From NCBI RefSeq assembly GCF_032854445.1, contig NC_088301.1:29436402-29500401 (forward strand): a DNA stretch of 64,000 nucleotides, in the 5' to 3' direction. The position numbers and the translations under genes were made by a program. Origin of the DNA: Liolophura sinensis (Eukaryota > Mollusca > Polyplacophora > Chitonida > Chitonidae). Of the stretch, positions 13,201-22,999 are shown one piece after another (within the stretch, counting starts at the first letter, position 1; every line of letters begins with the position of its first letter). The notes below the pieces were generated by a model. The model saw nothing but the letters and a program-made list of their open reading frames with translations. It was not told the DNA's origin and did not search any database.

Positions 13201-16200
13201 GTGCTCTTCCCAGGTGCACACTGGCTGGCCATGTCAGTGTGGGTATTTATCCAGGGCCCGGAATTCTTTTCCCGCAGGTGGGAGAACAAGCTGTTCAGCT
13301 TTGTTCTGGGTGTTGTCTACATCTTCTGCTTCCTAAACTTGAAGGATGGTCCAACACGCTATAAGATGTGGCCCTTCTACCTCGTCCTGCTGGCTGAGAA
13401 CGGGCTACTGGTTGGTCTGTGGTACAGGGAGCACCCTTCCCAAGATACCCTCATGATTATAGTAACTGCAGTTGTCTTTGGAGGTTACCTTTTAGGTATG
13501 GTTTGATGAATGAAACAAATTTCATAATGCAATTCATTTATTCAAATATTGCAGAATATATTGTTGCTTAAGTAAGATTCAAGCGTTAATATTAATTTAT
13601 GTGAGATTTGCAACTGTGAGTCTGCTTCATTTGAAATGTCCTTTTTAATACAGCCTCACCAATGTGGTCGCTGTGAGTTTAAGTCCAGCTCATGCTGGCT
13701 TCCTCTCCGGTTGTCTGCCAGCAACCAATGGAGAGTGGTGGGTTTCCCCCAGGCTCTGCCCGGTTTCCTCCCACCATAATGCTGGCAGCCGTCGCATAAG
13801 TGAGATATTTTTGAGTACGTCGTAAAACACCAATCAAATAAATAAATAAATTGAGTCAGTAAATTATATTCCAAAGGATAACAGGCTAAATTCTAAATTC
13901 TGAAAGTGTTGACAGTACTACCAGTGCATATTGTTTGGATTGAAACATTGACGCACCTGTGCTGGGATTGACAGTCCAGATAAGTTGTCTGTTTTATGTT
14001 TGTTGTCTCTCTTCCTGGCAGGTGTGTTGTTTTTATTGCTGTACTATGGCTGGTGCCATCCAAGTGGCCCAATCTCGCTGTGCAGAGAACAGAAGTCTGC
14101 AATACACAATGATCATGCTGACACTGATCAGCAAGGACATGTAAGTTCAACTAATTTTTTCTCCAGTTTGAAAAAGTTGAAGATTTCACCTTTTGGCTAC
14201 CATTCTTTAATGCCATTCTCTTGAATTGATTTTCTTTCTGCTTTTGCATGACCATATAATTGCATGACCTAAAATTTCGACAAAAAAGTGCAGTTTCAGA
14301 GGCTAATAAATGTTGTAAAGTATTACTGCTATCCAAACATATCTCAAAACATCTTCTGAAATCAACTCTAAGAATCTGGAAAAATGAACAACGTAGTCAT
14401 GAGCAAATTCTAGGTCACTTAGGGTATTTAATGGCATTTTTATGGTATTAAAACTGTACAGTTAGGTATTAGATACATGTAATGTTGTGGAGAGTTTCAG
14501 ATTTCAAATTAAAGTCAGTGAAAGAGGAACCTCTATTGAGAAGATTTGAGAAAGACCTTAACTGTTTTCTTTTTTTTTTTCATATTTCTCAGCATGGAAC
14601 AACAATGTTTTACATGTAATTAATACTTCGGTAGAATCAGTTTAGACTGTGTACATGTATCTTTCGATTTATAGTTTACTTGTATATATCAGTAACATTT
14701 TTAAAAGCAAGGAGAGTGTACCAAATTTTAATAGTTACATTTATGATGATTTGGTGATTTTTGGCACCTATAAATGTTTAACAGTAAGCTGAATTTGTTT
14801 GATTTGAATGGGTGCGAGTGAAAGTACATGCTGGCAGGCAAAATATCTCTCTAGGTTGCAATTATGTGCAAGCTAATTTTTTCTAGGGTTAAACACCTCA
14901 CTTCATAATCATTTTGCTTTATTTCACTGTGTATCCACCATTATGGTGCACGCTAACTAAAGATCACATGTGTGGCAATTTAACATGTGTTGGGAGTGTA
15001 GAGGAGTTGATTTGCTTGTCTGTAAAACGTAGTAGGACAACCACTCATTCCAATAGCATTTCATTTACTGCAAGGCCAGACAGGCATGGATTTAATGTAG
15101 AGCAGTGTGTTGACGTGTTTCCAGTTCAGAGAACTTTGCAGGAATAAATTGTACAAATTTTAGAAGTGTTTTGATGCACTTCTCCTATGGATGGATTGCC
15201 GTAAGCCTGAGACCTACGGTGTCTGTGATGTTTTAGGGTTGGCTCCCTGGCTCGTGCTGTTCTCCCAACACAGGCACAGTTCTGTACTTATTGTGTAAGG
15301 GATGAAGTAAGATAATCATTGGAAAATTACAAATGTCTCCATTTGAACTGAGTGAAAATTGATGTCGCCACAATCAAGGCCTTGTACAGTGGTAAAGAAA
15401 AGAATTACGTTGTTTATTGCATTGAGATAGCAGGTAGAACCATGTATAACTGTTTAATTAGGTTCCCGTTTCCTCCCACCATAATACTGGCCGCCGTGGT
15501 ATAAGTGGAACATTCTTGAGTACAGCAGAAAACACCAATCAAATAAATAAACCAAATGAAGTTCCCAACTTATTCAGCATACTAATTATTCATTTTCTGG
15601 CTACAGTGGCTCCAAAAAATTAATCTTTTTTTTGAAACAAAATATTTCAAGCAATCAAAATTTGTTGATTTGACGCATTTATTTGGATATAAGTTTGGAT
15701 GGCAGTGTTAGTCCGAAATCATTTTGTGCAACGGCTCCCGGACTAAAGCCAACTTTTTGAATGTCAAGTCATGTGTTGGGTGTTGAAACTGTTGGTCTCA
15801 TTGATTGGAGTTTACAGGGGGCAAGGGCCTGCTTTGGATTAATTGTGTCTTGTTGTGACCCAGATAACAGTGTTCTCTTGCCGTAGGAACGGAAGTTTAG
15901 GGCTGACATTGTCTTACATGTATGTGCAATAGACACTGACAGTTCAACTGGGTTCTTTTGTATTTTTAAGTAGGGGGCCTCCGTGGCTCGGTCCGTTAGC
16001 GGGCTAATGACCCAGGGGCCTCTCACCAATGCGGTCGCAGTGAGTTCAAGTCCAGCTCATGCTGACTTCCTCTCCGGCCGGTAGTGGGACGGTCTACCAG
16101 CAACCTGCGGATGGTCGTGGGTTTCCTCCGAGCTGTGCCCAGTTTCCTCCCACCATGATGATGGCCGCCATCGTATAAGTGAAATATTCTTGAGTACGGC

Positions 16201-19189
16201 ATAAAACACCAATCAAATAAATAAATATTTTGAAGTATGTGGGTCAGACCTGTTTTGATTTGTATTCTGCTGCTCCCATGCCATTTTAGGGGTTCCCATT
16301 ACTTGCTAGAACTTTTAGTTGTCTTTAGTTGGCGTTTTCTTGCATTTATATAGGAGGGAGCTTACCATAGGAGAGTATTTGATGCCTCATTGACTTCAGC
16401 CACACTGAATCCAGTTTTCACCAGTGGGTACGATCTGAGTTTGGACTCCTCTTGGTCTGGACTGGTACATAGCAGACGGGGCGACGACCCAACCTTCACT
16501 ACATCCAAATATAAGACCAGCTCGAGGCAGTTGGATTTTGAAGGCAACCATACTCAAGGTGAACCAAGTGATGTGTGCACAAGAGTATTTGATGCTCCCT
16601 GTTGTGGTCCCACAACTCCAGGTTACTGGCTTGTATCACAAATACACCAAGACCAGTCGGGGGCGGGGGACCAGCAGTTCCTCTGTTGCCTCAGAGAGTA
16701 CCTCTAAAAGCCCTCTGGGATGTGCAACATTGGCTGATTCAACTGACTTGGCCTCCTTCTCCATTGCCTCATCAAGACTGGGTTTGGACAACGCTGGTTT
16801 TAGTGTAGGATCACTGACATCAATACCATCTAGTAGACAGAGCAGTTTTGTTGTTCATCAGAACGAGCGTCTGTCTTCCTCCACTCCAGGACTGTCAGCA
16901 TCACTCCCAGCCCTTTGTCTTGGCTCTGTCTTAAATGTGGATGGTGACAAGACCTATTGTTGCACTTTGCCAAGAAAACAGAGCAGTGTTTATGCCATAA
17001 CAGGAATTCCAAAGAATGACCCCCCAAAATATACCTTTAGCAAATCACCTTACAACAAACATTTAACCTATCAGAAGAACCCACAGGAAAAAAAGATGGA
17101 CCAACGATTACGCATGTTTGAACATACGCAAAGCTTGCAGTGCATTCCACAAGGGAGAGAAACAAGTAGTTTCTCTCTTCAGTCAAAGCAGGCAATATCG
17201 AAAAACAAGATGAAAAGTAGTTGCGAAAGCCTGTCGTCCTGTTCTTCAAATGTTAAACCTCGACCATTGTCCCCTTTGAATGCTCAGGCTTTGTGGGAGG
17301 AATCAATGGTAAGATTTCACAAAAGCTTCGATCTGGAAATGAGTAGCCAAGATACATCTGGGGTGTCAGACCCATGTGGATCAGTATTGGCTGACAGAAT
17401 AGCAAGGGCGATTTCTGATGACAGTGACCATGTTTTTTCAGTTTCAAGTCCAGACCAGCCTAAAACTGAAATAAAGAACATGTATGTATCACCACAAATG
17501 ACAGACATACATTTGTTGCACTGTTCCGTTCAGGAAGATTTAATGAAAACTGGAAATGGAAATACGTCTAGTTTGACTGCAAACTCGACTCGAGGGTTAA
17601 ATGAAGAGTCTTCGTGCAGCAAACGCGCTATTAATGGGCTTGGTATGGATCAATCCTCAAGTTCAAATGAGAAGTTTTCACCTTCAGGACAAAATTTTCG
17701 TAATGGTTCTTCAGTAAGTTACAGAACAGAATCTAGCGGATTTCAAAGCAGCAACGTTGAGGACTCTTGTGATTTCTTCAACTACTCTGATGACACCATA
17801 GATCAATCTAAGCATACGCTATCTGATTTGGCACGCCGCTTGACTGTTTCTCTGGACTTGAACGCGAACAATCATTCCTCTACTAGCGATAACCAAGAAC
17901 TAAAGATGCATATTCCGAGCCATGGCGGCCATGGACTGGGTTTACTACCAGCCGTTTTCAGAGATACACCCTGGCGAGAAGACTATCAGAGCAGAATCCC
18001 AACACCTGTACTACGTGGAAGCTTGTTATCCCTTTATTCTGCCAGCGAACAGTCACTGTCTTTGGCAAGTGAGATGAACATCGCTACCGGATCTACTGGC
18101 CACGGTACATATATTATACATGCTCAGAGAAGCCCAAGCCAGTGTAGGCCTGACCTTCCAGGATATAAATCCGCCATTTCTGACATTCTAGACCCTGTCC
18201 CATCAACTTTGCATGTTCCAGGATGCCTTGAGCAAACCACCCCTCTTAAGATCTATAATTTAGCGCATTCTCCGAGAGGCAGGTATAAAAGTTATTCCAA
18301 AGTGGATTGTGGAAACGTTCAAAGCCAGGGAGACATTGGAATCGAACTTGAAAACTACAATAACTCTCCTTACAGATCCCAGTATAGTGACACGAAAAGA
18401 TCTGAAAATCTCCAACTTTCAAAACTACAACATAGAAACAAAATTCTTTGTTATGACAAGAGCGAAAGATATATATCTGAAAATCTCCGGGAGAAAAGCC
18501 GCCCATCTTCAGCACAATCCCTGCCATTCTCTGCAAGGAATTTAAAATTTCCAGGAAATCGAACTCTCAGTGAAAATGTAGACAGTTCCACCGACTCGGG
18601 GAAACACTCGGATGTTAGCATCAAAAGCAGCTTACGACAAGACAACTCGTGCAGCGAAAACACGGATCCAAACGCTGACGCTTCCTGTATGTCAAGCGGT
18701 ACCCATTTCTCAAGGGGTACAGAGTTCCTCTCCACAACCCCAGACTTTTCACCCATAAGACCGTCAGATTTACCTCCTCTTATGGCGGAAAAAAGATTAC
18801 TAGCGCCGGGACAGTCTTACTTCAGTACCCCTAAAGTCTTTGTCCCAGGGCACATCTCATCTTCAGTGTTAACCGATTTTGACAGCACAGACGATAGCTT
18901 TTTTGGTGTGCAGATACCTCGCCTTTCTGGTGTTCATCCTAGAAAAACAGACTCTGTTCAAAGACGTCACCATGCTTCACCTCCCACTGGGCATGGCAAT
19001 GTCACGAGCATGACGAGAGCGTCACAGGCCAAACATCAGTATTCCGGAGTAAAACATGTGGGTGGTCCTGGCATGGATAGTAGTACCAGTTCCCACGGCA
19101 GCTCAGTCACCAGACACAGATCCCCGCTTCAGACCCTAGACATGAACAGATATTCCTCAGGATTTGGTAATATGACTCAAGAAATATAA
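4057..19189 (+). CDS. XKR: XK-related protein (XKR4/6/7-like) with a very long Ser-rich C-terminal tail, eight coding exons
   Basis: Joined exons are 4057-4231, 6674-6863, 8838-9028, 11368-11577, 13214-13495, 14022-14140, 16354-16558 and 16695-19189, totalling 3867 nt and 1288 residues. All junctions are GT/AG with matching phases (1,2,1,1,1,0,1). Residues 40-366 carry the XKR membrane core: a first membrane segment at about 40-59, the hallmark ESAPQL at 163-168, several further hydrophobic helices, and HPSGP at 362-366 after the last helix. Known XKR proteins are plasma-membrane proteins, and several (vertebrate XKR8, XKR4, XKR9 and worm CED-8) are caspase-activated phospholipid scramblases. 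Scramblase activity here is inferred from family. Vertebrate members are roughly 400-650 residues, so the tail of about 900 residues is unusual. It contains DSTD at 472-475 and 1187-1190, which resemble caspase-3-type DxxD sites. ATG 4057 is chosen because an in-frame TGA lies at 4018 and the context is good (AAGATGG). Subfamily assignment is less certain than family. Confidence 0.9.
4232..6673 (+). other. XKR intron 1, no gene seen
   Basis: This T-rich intron has several oligo-T runs (near 5360, 5450, 6410) and no recognisable repeat family, coding exon or RNA gene. Short frames within it lack splice and homology support. Confidence 0.6.
6674..6863 (+). CDS. XKR: XKR exon 2 (residues 59-122)
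   Basis: The acceptor is a T-rich tract ending TTTTTTTAG at 6673 and the donor is GAG|GTAAGT at 6864. The product runs from DCLLAWQFF through the hydrophobic VWTIVFVLVPTLTLQLL to SIRWYI and LGPVQR, matching the helix 2 to helix 3 part of XKR proteins (FRW-like motif after helix 2). It ends in phase 2. Confidence 0.9.
6864..8837 (+). other. XKR intron 2
   Basis: AT-rich intron. It holds a foldback element at 8036-8180 and a direct repeat of about 20 bases (ATCATGCAATATGGCACAGT, near 7369 and 7406). Nothing else is recognised. Confidence 0.6.
8036..8180. mobile_element. MITE-like foldback element in XKR intron 2
   Basis: The left arm 8036-8080 and right arm 8137-8180 are imperfect inverted complements over about 44 bases; both contain GCAGTTTTAT plus TCAATAA on the same strand sense. 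A short AT-rich spacer carries a direct duplication of AATAAATAATTTTATG-type sequence. There is no coding capacity and no clear target-site duplication. Transposon family not assigned. Confidence 0.6.
8838..9028 (+). CDS. XKR: XKR exon 3, ESAPQL motif (residues 122-186)
   Basis: The acceptor is CTTTGCAG at 8837 and the donor is TCAG|GTGAGT at 9029. It encodes a charged intracellular loop (residues 128-150) followed by LRFIEAYLESAPQLILQGYFIL. The ESAPQL helix is the most diagnostic XKR motif and gives the family call on its own. Confidence 0.93.
9029..11367 (+). other. XKR intron 3
   Basis: AT-rich intron with the 21-bp tandem array at 10088-10345 as its only clear structure. The rest, about 1 kb on each side, shows no gene or recognisable repeat. 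Confidence 0.55.
10088..10345 (+). repeat. 21-bp tandem array (about 12 units)
   Basis: The unit is close to AATCTTACTTGTACCCTTCC plus one C, with a variant CCCCTACC end. Spacing is 21 bases with one 20-base unit. Because 21 is a multiple of three, it creates long repetitive frames on both strands, which are not genes. Confidence 0.9.
11368..11577 (+). CDS. XKR: XKR exon 4 (residues 186-256)
   Basis: The acceptor is CTGTTTCAG at 11367 and the donor is TTG|GTAAGG at 11578. It carries SLVSLAWAVASYSNALR, which matches the family pattern S-L-x-WAxASYxxxLR, and then two hydrophobic segments with the HxxTxxSRV-type stretch seen in XKR4/6/7. Confidence 0.92.
11811..11957 (+). repeat. SINE family A, 3' fragment
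   Basis: It matches the family A body from the GGATGGTCGTGGGTTTC motif through CCTCCCACCATAA to the 3' domain (GTGAAATATTCTTAAGTACAG) and the CACCAATCA tail. The tRNA-like head is missing. Confidence 0.8.
12826..13187 (+). repeat. Composite interspersed repeat D, copy 1, ending in a SINE tail
   Basis: The first 250 bases are similar to 24608-24890 (shared words ACAAAATACTCC, TGATGGGTCTTTG, CCTCAYATTGGGC-type). They continue into a family-2 SINE body (GGTCAGTGGTTTACACC) and an (AAAT)n tail. It lies directly upstream of XKR exon 5. Confidence 0.7.
13214..13495 (+). CDS. XKR: XKR exon 5 (residues 256-350)
   Basis: The acceptor is CTCTTCCCAG at 13213 and the donor is TTTAG|GTATGG at 13496. It encodes three hydrophobic segments, including FVLGVVYIFCFLNLKDGPTR, which corresponds to the VVGIIYIFxxxNxKEGxTR pattern of vertebrate XKR proteins, and AENGLLVGLWY. 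The preceding region is a SINE tail, so the exon starts about 30 bases after repeat DNA. Confidence 0.92.
13496..14021 (+). other. XKR intron 5
   Basis: A short intron, 526 bases, of which 13651-13852 is a SINE family A insertion. The rest is unremarkable. Confidence 0.6.
13651..13852 (+). repeat. SINE family A, 5'-truncated
   Basis: It begins at the B-box region (CACCAATGTGGTCGCTGTGAG) and runs through CCTCCCACCATAATGCTGGC to GTACGTCGTAAAACACC and (AAAT)n. The 5' tRNA-like head is absent, the usual form of incomplete reverse transcription. Confidence 0.88.
14022..14140 (+). CDS. XKR: XKR exon 6, last membrane helix and HPSGP (residues 350-389)
   Basis: The acceptor is CTTCCTGGCAG at 14021 and the donor is ACAT|GTAAGT at 14141. 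GVLFLLLYYGWCHPSGP corresponds to the last helix and the HPNGP motif of XKR4. After this the protein is cytoplasmic. It ends in phase 0, which fixes the frame expected of exon 7. Confidence 0.92.
15460..15552 (+). repeat. SINE family A, 3' fragment
   Basis: It starts at GTTTCCTCCCACCATAATAC and ends with the 3' domain and CAAATAAATAAA tail. Confidence 0.82.
15973..16229 (+). repeat. SINE family A, near full length
   Basis: A tRNA-like head (GCCTCCGTGGCTCGGTCCG, A-box-like) is followed by a B-box-like GTTCAAGTCC near 16043, then the body, the 3' domain (GTGAAATATTCTTGAGTACG) and an AAATAAATA tail. It ends about 125 bases before exon 7. A good reference copy for the family in this window. Confidence 0.92.
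16354..16558 (+). CDS. XKR: XKR exon 7, proximal cytoplasmic segment (residues 390-458)
   Basis: The acceptor is GCATTTATATAG at 16353. The first codons (EGAYHRRVFDASLTSATL) resemble the AWERHVLDRSLRKAIL region of XKR4, which supports both the junction and the frame. The frame stays open to a TAA at 16705. The long downstream reading frame is in the next frame, so a donor is needed; CAAG|GTGAAC at 16559 is the best one seen. Retention instead of splicing would give a 506-residue protein. Confidence 0.8.
16559..16694 (+). other. Putative 136-nt intron 7 / frame-switch segment
   Basis: The segment separates reading frame 1 (exon 7) from frame 2 (exon 8). It starts GTGAAC and ends in a pyrimidine-rich stretch plus CAG. 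Its length is 1 modulo 3, exactly the shift needed. It is itself open in both flanking frames, so either splicing or a sequence indel could explain the frame change. It also contains a 14-nt repeat (AGAGTATTTGATGC at 16582) of exon 7 (16372). Confidence 0.65.
16695..19189 (+). CDS. XKR: XKR exon 8, giant Ser-rich tail (residues 458-1288)
   Basis: This is an uninterrupted 2.5-kb reading frame, the longest in the window, ending TAA at 19187. The acceptor proposed is CTCTGTTGCCTCAG at 16694. It joins in phase 1 to exon 7 and continues ESTSKSPLGC. The product is hydrophilic, rich in Ser, Asn and Asp, with no membrane segment. It has short ordered-looking patches (SDLARRLTVSLDL near nucleotide 17826, LRGSLLSLYSASEQSLSLASE near 18010) and two DSTD tetrapeptides at 472 and 1187. 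I recognise no named domain. The length and lack of stops argue strongly that it is coding. Confidence 0.85.
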
Positions 19190-19230
19190 GATTCAGGCAT
19201 ACTTTGAAAAACTTTATAATAATAACGCTG

Positions 19231-19574
19231 AATAAAAAGCCTTATATAATGAGCGAAGTTACAGGTTGTGTTCCGTCACACTTTCACGCGTTGGGCGTAT
19301 ACCTGTATTGAAATTACTGCATTATAAATAATCATCTCCGCCTGGAAATTCTCAGTGAATTGAACATTTGTCCTGCTCCTTTATTACAAAGTAATGCTTT
19401 AAGAACGGTGTTAAAGAGTACTTTGATCGTCATCAGTGAACACGGAGGTCTGTTTTCACAGTGGCTGCTGGTATGCTATTAATTGTAATGTCAAACATCA
19501 TTTAACCAAACGACATCTGTATTGCCGATTTTCAATGACAATACTCTCTCTGTACCACTTCACTCGTGAATAAA
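19231..19574 (+). terminator. Candidate polyadenylation signals of XKR
   Basis: AATAAA occurs at 19231-19236, 42 bases after the stop, and again at 19569-19574. Either could end the transcript; which is used cannot be told. Confidence 0.45.
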
Positions 19575-20270
19575 TTTATTACTATCTGTTGGAAGCGGGT
19601 TTTCCCGATATAAATATACAAAATGCGTTTTGATAAAACTTAGTTCCTTATTTTATGTGCTATAGGAAAAATTTGCAATACTGCTGTTGACTTCAATAGG
19701 GAAAATGTTTGCATACGAGGTTAAAACATTTCCGGTAGTATAAAATTTGTAATAAGGTCAATACATTAGTTTTATACTTTCCTTCTTTACATGAGATTTG
19801 CTTGTTTTTGCATGTATGGAAATGCATGATTATCGCGGTGAATCTTTTTCTTTTTCGGCGAAAGAAATTTGCTTTGTGTTATAAGATGGTCCATGACGTG
19901 ATTTGTTGGATGCCAAATCCCTCGTAATTTATTATTCATAGTTTTCTGTAGGCTTGTATCGATGTAATAAATTATCACATTTTCTTGTCATCTTTTGTCT
20001 TTTTGTTTTCCTTTTTCATTTTCTGTTCGATTAAAGTACATGTAGTTTGTGTGTTTTTTAAAGGAAGAGCAATCTCTGCAATGATTACATTACAGGTCTG
20101 TCCTGTGTTTATCAAAGAAGCCACAAGTGGTTGGTTCAGTACCTGCCTGGGACAACAGCAGTTTTGTCCATATTCCACTGTTGTGAAAGCAAGGGTGGCA
20201 ATCAGCGATAGTTGGTGTTATTTTCTGAAAATTGGATGCGAGGAATACATGTCTAGTCTATCCGGCCAAC
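19575..20270. other. Gene-free stretch after XKR
   Basis: AT-rich and unremarkable; no exon, repeat family or RNA gene recognised. Confidence 0.5.
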
Positions 20271-20525
20271 TGGGGCTCCCGTGACCGAGGTTCTTAGCGT
20301 GCTAGCCAGGCGCAGTGACCCAGAAGTCTCTCACCAATGCGGTCGCCGTGAATTCAATCCAACTCATGCTGGCTTCCTCTCCGGCCGTAGGTGGGAAGTT
20401 CCGCAGCAACCTGCGGATGGTTATGGGTTTCTCCAGGCTCCAGATTTCCTCCCACCATAATGCTGGCCGCCGTCGTATAAGTGAATGTTCTTGACTACGG
20501 CGTAAAGCATTAATTAAAAATAACA
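20271..20525 (+). repeat. SINE family A, near full length
   Basis: Head-like GGTTCTTAGCGTGCTAGCC, then CTCTCACCAATGCGGTCGCC, CCTCCCACCATAATGCTGGC and a degraded 3' domain (GACTACGGCGTAAAGCATTA). Confidence 0.88.
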
Positions 20526-21545
20526 AAAGAAACATTCGGCCAACAGACGTCTGACAGAAATAGGAGAGAGCTTACCAATGGACCTTATGGTCAATATGCA
20601 TTGGCTTGAGAGTTGGACACGTTTTCCACTATCATTGAGGTCATTTTTGTTTGCCGTTTCACCAAAAACTATGTAATGCGAATGGTCATCTTCGGAATTT
20701 TGCGATTTTCTGTTTCTGCAATGATCAAGTCTGTTTCAGTCAAAATTACGGAAGTTAATATATGCACGAAGATTAATGAGTATTACCATATGTGAATGCA
20801 GGATATTCGGCAAAGTTTTATCTTTTGTCGCCAAAAACAGTTTTGACGTGAAACGTGTGTGCGTCACGCGGTTGACTTATTTGCAACAGTATTTTCGTAA
20901 TATGCATGTTCTTTCCCATGGCCGTGGGTGTACATATTGAAAAAAAAAAGTGCAGAAAACGGTTAATGGAAACAGTACATTGGAAGACGTTAGGCATGAG
21001 TAAAATCCACGCTTGTTTTCAATACTATGTCGTTCGTTCATTGAGCAGATATCTTATTGCCAATGTATCTGCCGATGAACAGTGAAATAGAGGTTATACA
21101 TATTATGTATGGTGAATGACGTTCACTCTTGCTTAACTGGTGTTCTTTAAACAGGAACTTGGCCAATATTGGCTTGATATTGAAAGCAGGGGAGAAAACC
21201 TTAAAACTGTCATTCAGAGTTATCGCCCATGTATGAAGCCCAAAATATAACACGGCATAACCAAATTCATTCACTAGGTTATATGTGAAATATTTGGTTT
21301 TAATATAATTTGTTTGACACAGAGCCAATGTACAGAGATTAGCTGATCTGCCGTGTTATAAAACTTAAAGTCAACGAAAGTTACAACTGTGTGTGTATAT
21401 CTTCTTGCATAAAATAACGAAATGATAAGAAGCCAACAGCTCTGAGCTGTCATATTGCAGAGAGAAAATTGAGGCGTTGTGATGGCATAAAATATAACAA
21501 CGACTCCACTTTGAAAATGGTTCTGCTGTCCCTGAACATCCCGCA
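20526..21545. other. Gene-free stretch
   Basis: AT-rich DNA with nothing recognisable. Confidence 0.5.
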
Positions 21546-21681
21546 TAAGGTTTCGTGTAGGAAAGTTTCGTGTCGTAAGGTTCGTGTCGTGAGGTTTCGT
21601 GTCGTAAGATTTCATGTCGTGAGGTTTTGTTTCGTAAGGATTCGAGTCGTAAGGCTTCGTGTCGTAGGGTTTCGTATTGTC
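21546..21681 (-). repeat. 15-bp tandem array (about nine units)
   Basis: Units vary around GGTTTCGTGTCGTAA with strong drift. Fifteen bases is five codons, so the minus strand reads as a degenerate pentapeptide repeat (Y/H-D-T-K-P); this looks like a by-product of the array. Confidence 0.85.
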
Positions 21682-21689
21682 TTGCACTC

Positions 21690-22504
21690 GGACCCTCTTA
21701 TGTAAATGGCCCTTGTTATTAGATAGCACGTCCATGTTTAAAGATGGGGCGCCAAAAATATGACCAGATAGAGCTATCGACATACTGAGCTGCTCAGTCG
21801 AAGCTAAATATATTATTTTGAAAATGGAAGATTTCCTCTTCATTAGACACGGCTTGAAACACCCTACCTTCACTTATTTTTAAAACTATTGAACAGAATC
21901 TATTGAAAGTATTTAAATTTTGTTGTAGTCTTTACGGACCATATTTAGAAGTTCCAGCATTTTTCTTCCTAGAATCTATACTGCTAAAGTTATGTATGTC
22001 ACGTGGATTGGATAACAAAATTGGTATTGGAATCGTTAAAACCCAGGATATACAATGTCAATGCATTCTAATTGCTCATTGGAGGCATCGAAGTTTTAAC
22101 ATCAAGTTCGCTGAAGCTGTTTTTCTGTCTTTAAAACTGTGCAAATACACTGACCATCATAGTTGTCACGTGACCAAACATTTTAAAATCTGAATATACA
22201 TACATTTTCCCGATATGTACAAATTGCGCTGACAGAAAACCACTTGTAATTAAAAGCTGAATGTTTTTCATACCTACACCTATTTTCTGAAGGTAAATTC
22301 ACGGTTTACGGAAAAATGAATTAAGCATTGAGATAATATGATCAGCATGTTCCATAAACCCATGTTAGAACTGAATAACTTGGATGCATTTAGCTCTGTC
22401 CAAGAATACTTTTTTTGAAATGAATGAGTTTTGATGACGGTTTCAGTGGCGTTTGTTTATGTGTGTGTTGGCCATTTGTCGCCTATGTGGCTTGAGTTTG
22501 GAGA
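21690..22504. other. Gene-free stretch
   Basis: AT-rich DNA; no supported feature. Confidence 0.5.
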
Positions 22505-22618
22505 TTTGTCAAGCAGGTACTTGGCGAAGCTGGGTGGTTTACTCCACCCCTAAACCTGACCGCTGTCCCATATCTCGAAAATTCACTAATGATTAAACAT
22601 CAATCAAATAAATAAATG
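22505..22618 (+). repeat. SINE family 2, 3' fragment
   Basis: The words GGTGGTTTACTCCACCCC and ATCAATCAAATAAATAAA match the 3' half of family 2 (compare 52228-52500). Confidence 0.65.
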
Positions 22619-22869
22619 CAGTGAAATCTATTCTTCATTTCTAATCCTGAGATCTCGACACAAGGACGGTACCATACGAGTGCGATTTGCACCGCCTTGC
22701 GAATCGTGGAACAAGATGTTCTCACCCGGTTTCCGTACGATTTCCTGAAAATATATAACGATTGTATCACGTAATTCCTGCATACATTTATCAAAAACTT
22801 TTTAGCATAAACATCTTCACTTTCCCAACCTATGGACTAAAACCGCCAAACATTTGCAATTCCGTTTCT

Positions 22870-22990
22870 CATGATTTATTTATTTATTTACTTGTTTGAA
22901 TGATGTTTTACGCCGTACTCAAGAACACCCGGTTCCCATGACAGGAGTATAAACGACGCCCATATGGGAGTCCACCCATGTAACTTGCGT
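22870..22990 (-). repeat. SINE 3' fragment
   Basis: (TTTA)n followed by GATGTTTTACGCCGTACTCA, the reverse complement of the family A 3' domain. Only the first 60 bases are clear. Confidence 0.7.
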
Positions 22991-22999
22991 TAAACTTTG

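Larger units (their letters stand above)
11578..13213 (+). other. XKR intron 4
   Basis: It contains a SINE fragment at 11811-11957 and a composite repeat at 12826-13187 that reaches almost to the exon 5 acceptor. The 12.0-12.4 kb part (TCTGTCTGTC tract and following AT-rich DNA) resembles a degenerate interspersed repeat but cannot be assigned. Confidence 0.55.
14141..16353 (+). other. XKR intron 6
   Basis: It holds two SINE family A copies (15460-15552 and 15973-16229). The remaining 1.3 kb at the 5' side is AT-rich and shows no gene. Confidence 0.6.

Noticed and set aside
16830-18756. Minus-strand frames of 63-101 codons inside XKR exon 8
   Set aside because: Shadows of the long coding exon on the opposite strand.
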